Assembly (NCBI GenBank): GCA_021850375.1
Contig: JAJZLZ010000071.1
Coordinates: 1,004 to 8,477 of the forward strand
From: Microcaldota archaeon
GTDB lineage: Archaea > Micrarchaeota > Micrarchaeia > Micrarchaeales > Micrarchaeaceae
Length of the DNA stretch: 7,474 nucleotides
Direction of reading: 5' to 3'
Part shown: positions 5,867 to 7,474 of the stretch, one piece after another
Layout: every line of letters begins with the position of its first letter
How positions within the stretch are numbered: the stretch's first letter is position 1
The notes under the pieces: model-generated
The model's input: only the letters and a program-made list of their open reading frames with translations
Databases searched by the model: none
Told to the model about the DNA's origin: nothing
Made by a program: the position numbers and the translations under genes

Positions 5867-7123
5867 ATGCTGTTTAAATTTTTCGGTGCTGCGCAGGAAG
5901 TCGGAAGATCATCAATATTAATGAAAGACGAGTCTACAATACTGTTTGATTATGGAGTAAAGCTGATGGAAAAGCCCGAGTACCCCGTAGAGGTGCCAAG
6001 AGTGGATGCGCTGTTTTTGAGCCATGCCCACTTGGACCACAGCGGCGCGGTGCCGGTTTTGTACAATAATGACTTCATACCTACATTTGGCACAAAGCCG
6101 ACCTCGGAACTCTCTGAGATACTGCTCGAAGACTCAATAAAGATAGCAAAGAAGGAGCACCTTCAGCCTCATTTTCATAGAAGGCAGGTAACGAGCTTTT
6201 TGAATAGATATGTGGGCGTTGAATATCACAAGCCATTTAGGTTTAAAAATTTTGATGTGACCCTGCTTAATGCGGCGCACATCTGCGGCTCGGCAACTTT
6301 TGTAATGGAACGAAATGGGGCTAAAACCAACAAGCGAGTCATATATACAGGAGACTATAAATTAGATCCCATGGCGCTGCACAACGGGGCAGAGGTGCCG
6401 CAGGGAGACGTGCTCATAACGGAATCTACATACGCTCTGCGCGAACATCCCAATAGAGAGGAACTGATAAAAAAATTTGTCGGTAAGATAAGAGAGATAA
6501 TAGACAACAAAGGCACAGCGCTTCTTCCAGCATTTGCTCTTGGCAGGAGCCAGGAGCTTTTAGCAATATTGTATCAAAACGGGCTGATAGAAAATACGTA
6601 TTTGGATGGCATGTCCAGAAAGGTAACAGAGGTAACGCTGCATAACAAAGAGTATATATCAAATTACGAAACGCTTAGGGCCGCAGTCGAGAAATCAACA
6701 TTTATAGAGGATCTTGAAGATAGGCGCGATGCTTTAAAAGGGCCGTCCATAATAGTAACGACTGCCGGAATGCTAAATGGAGGACCTGTTATGAACTACA
6801 TAACAAAGCTGGGCCCAAATTCTGAAATACTTCTTACAGGATATCAGGTCAGGGGAAGCAACGGCCATAGGCTTTTGGAGACCGGCAGGATAAATATGGA
6901 TGGGCATGAAGTTAAAATAAAATCCAAAGCGACATATTTTGACTTCTCCGCACACGCCGGAAAATCCGAATTGTATGAGTATGTAAAAAGAGTATCCCCG
7001 TCAGTAGTTATGTGCGTGCACGGGGATCAGGACTCTTCAACAGCAATGGCGGAGAGTTTAAAGATGGAAGGATACGAAGCCTACGCTCCGGCACTCGATG
7101 AAACCATAAAAATTGATGGCTAG
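5867..7123 (+). CDS. Metallo-beta-lactamase/beta-CASP RNA nuclease, aCPSF2-like
   Basis: This complete 418-aa zinc-dependent ribonuclease belongs to the CPSF73/RNase J superfamily and acts in the cytoplasm on RNA ends. The sequence shows GAAQEVGRS (7-15), motif 2 HAHLDH (53-58), motif 3 His138 (NAAHICGSA), motif 4 TGDY with Asp163, beta-CASP motif A ITEST with Glu186, PAFALGRSQELL (221-232), motif B DFSAHAG with His363 and motif C VHGD with His385. All expected metal and catalytic residues are present. There are no N-terminal KH domains, so it is not aCPSF1/FttA, the termination factor. The EVGRS start and length fit aCPSF2 rather than archaeal RNase J, whose N-terminus reads more like GGL-EIGxN. 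ATG 5867 puts the first beta-strand, LFKFFGA, at the N-terminus as in homologues. It has its own promoter and stands apart from the thermosome gene (165 bp). Endo- versus 5'-exonuclease activity cannot be told from sequence. Confidence 0.93.
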   Translation: MLFKFFGAAQEVGRSSILMKDESTILFDYGVKLMEKPEYPVEVPRVDALFLSHAHLDHSGAVPVLYNNDFIPTFGTKPTSELSEILLEDSIKIAKKEHLQPHFHRRQVTSFLNRYVGVEYHKPFRFKNFDVTLLNAAHICGSATFVMERNGAKTNKRVIYTGDYKLDPMALHNGAEVPQGDVLITESTYALREHPNREELIKKFVGKIREIIDNKGTALLPAFALGRSQELLAILYQNGLIENTYLDGMSRKVTEVTLHNKEYISNYETLRAAVEKSTFIEDLEDRRDALKGPSIIVTTAGMLNGGPVMNYITKLGPNSEILLTGYQVRGSNGHRLLETGRINMDGHEVKIKSKATYFDFSAHAGKSELYEYVKRVSPSVVMCVHGDQDSSTAMAESLKMEGYEAYAPALDETIKIDG

Positions 7124-7165
7124 ATATAATACTATCTGATCGCAAAATGGCTTTATAGAAACTTC

Positions 7166-7187
7166 ACCGGCCGGGCAATGCCGAGGT
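7166..7187 (+). other. GC-rich hairpin in the nuclease-thermosome gap
   Basis: ACCGGC (7166-7171) can pair with GCC (7180-7182) and GGT (7185-7187) around a 2-nt GA bulge, with loop CGGGCAAT. It also contains the 8-bp palindrome CCGGCCGG (7167-7174). It stands out in an otherwise AT-rich 165-bp gap, about 43 bp after the nuclease stop and 14 bp before the thermosome TATA box. It could be a 3' mRNA structure or a regulatory site for the chaperonin promoter. Confidence 0.3.
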
Positions 7188-7200
7188 AAAAATAGTAAGA

Positions 7201-7208
7201 TTTATATA
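7201..7208 (+). promoter_or_regulatory. TATA box of the thermosome gene
   Basis: TTTATATA, followed by TTTTAA and preceded by purine-rich AGTAAGA as a possible BRE, is the best archaeal promoter in this gap. A start near 7230 gives a leader of about 58 nt, the longest predicted in this window, which would suit the strong ribosome site and possible heat-shock control. I recognise no known heat-shock operator; GTGTT occurs twice at 7234-7245. Confidence 0.5.
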
Positions 7209-7276
7209 TTTTAACTAATTATTATACAAATAAGTGTTGAGTGTTAGACAATCTACGCTCCTTATTATATTAACCT

Positions 7277-7283
7277 AAAGGTG
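7277..7283 (+). promoter_or_regulatory. Shine-Dalgarno of the thermosome gene
   Basis: AAAGGTG, complementary to the archaeal 16S rRNA tail, lies 5 nt before ATG 7289. It is the clearest ribosome-binding site in the window and fixes the start of this gene. Confidence 0.7.
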
Positions 7284-7288
7284 TTATT

Positions 7289-7474
7289 ATGGCAGAAAAC
7301 AATCTAAATGGACAACAGGTATATCTTCTTCCTGAGGGCTCATCGCGAGTTTTGGGCAGGGATGCACAAAGAACAAACATCGCAGTGGCTGTGGCGGTAT
7401 CCGGCGCAGTAAAAACCACTCTTGGCCCAAAGGGCATGGACAGGATGATGGTAAGCGATTTGGGCGATGTGGTT
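7289..7474 (+). CDS. ths: Thermosome (group II chaperonin) subunit, 5' part
   Basis: The first 62 codons are open to the window edge; the rest of a gene of about 540 codons lies outside. Group II chaperonins are cytoplasmic double rings that fold proteins with ATP and a built-in lid. Visible family marks are the short N-terminal tail QVYLLPEGSSRVLGRDAQ (10-26), the RTNIAVAVAVSGAVKTTLG helix region (28-46) and the nucleotide-binding loop TLGPKGMDRMMV (44-55), then SDLGDVV, where the Asp-containing stem loop begins. The ATG follows a strong AAAGGTG site. It has its own TATA promoter, so it is a separate unit from the nuclease gene. Alpha- versus beta-type paralogue cannot be told from this fragment. 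Confidence 0.95.
   Translation, partial: MAENNLNGQQVYLLPEGSSRVLGRDAQRTNIAVAVAVSGAVKTTLGPKGMDRMMVSDLGDVV

Noticed and set aside
7122..7137. AGATA-N6-TATCT inverted repeat over the nuclease stop codon, as a terminator
   Set aside because: It has only five AT-rich pairs and no U-run follows; chance is the simpler reading.
1..7474. CRISPR arrays, insertion sequences, defence genes, rRNA or tRNA
   Set aside because: No regularly spaced repeats, transposase-like protein, terminal repeats, nuclease-helicase defence domains or RNA-gene signatures were found on either strand.

Overview
The window looks archaeal and most likely comes from a DPANN lineage such as Micrarchaeota. Four things point there: the last gene begins a group II chaperonin (thermosome) subunit; an archaeal-type beta-CASP RNA nuclease precedes it; the ADP-forming acetyl-CoA synthetase is encoded as separate alpha and beta subunits; and the 505-residue surface protein carries the QSAMEYLMTYGWAILI type of class III (prepilin) signal that, from memory, is common in Micrarchaeota and relatives. 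Promoters are TATA-box type, several of them with very short leaders. The DNA is moderately AT-rich, genes are packed tightly, and the standard genetic code works throughout. The phylum assignment is inference; the domain assignment is firm.

Layout. Minus strand, read right to left: a 505-aa pilin-signal/beta-propeller surface protein (4272-2755); then, behind its own promoter, an operon of a tail-anchored tandem winged-helix protein (2679-2029), the ATP-grasp beta subunit (2020-1409) and the alpha subunit (1412-15) of ADP-forming acetyl-CoA synthetase. The last two overlap by 4 bp. Plus strand, read left to right: a 163-aa signal-anchored surface protein (4415-4906), an RnfD/NqrB-like multi-pass membrane protein 18 bp behind it (4925-5743), an aCPSF2-like beta-CASP nuclease (5867-7123) and the first 62 codons of a thermosome subunit (7289-7474, cut by the window edge). 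The 142-bp gap at 4273-4414 is a divergent promoter region. No gap exceeds about 165 bp. No tRNA, rRNA, CRISPR or mobile element was seen.

How the genes may work together. The acd pair conserves energy by turning acetyl-CoA (or another acyl-CoA), ADP and Pi into the free acid, CoA and ATP, which suits a fermentative archaeon. It is co-transcribed with a membrane-tethered DNA-binding-like protein, suggesting that a membrane signal is linked to acetate/ATP metabolism. The centre of the window (2755-5743) is an envelope block: a secreted or pilus-associated seven-bladed propeller, a small anchored exoprotein, and an orphan RnfD-like membrane protein without the covalent-FMN motif or other Rnf/Nqr genes. 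The right end is ordinary RNA-processing and protein-folding housekeeping.

The most unusual items are the prepilin-signal propeller fusion, the tail-anchored wHTH protein with a dyad operator-like repeat just upstream of its TATA box, and the orphan RnfD-like protein with its exoprotein partner.
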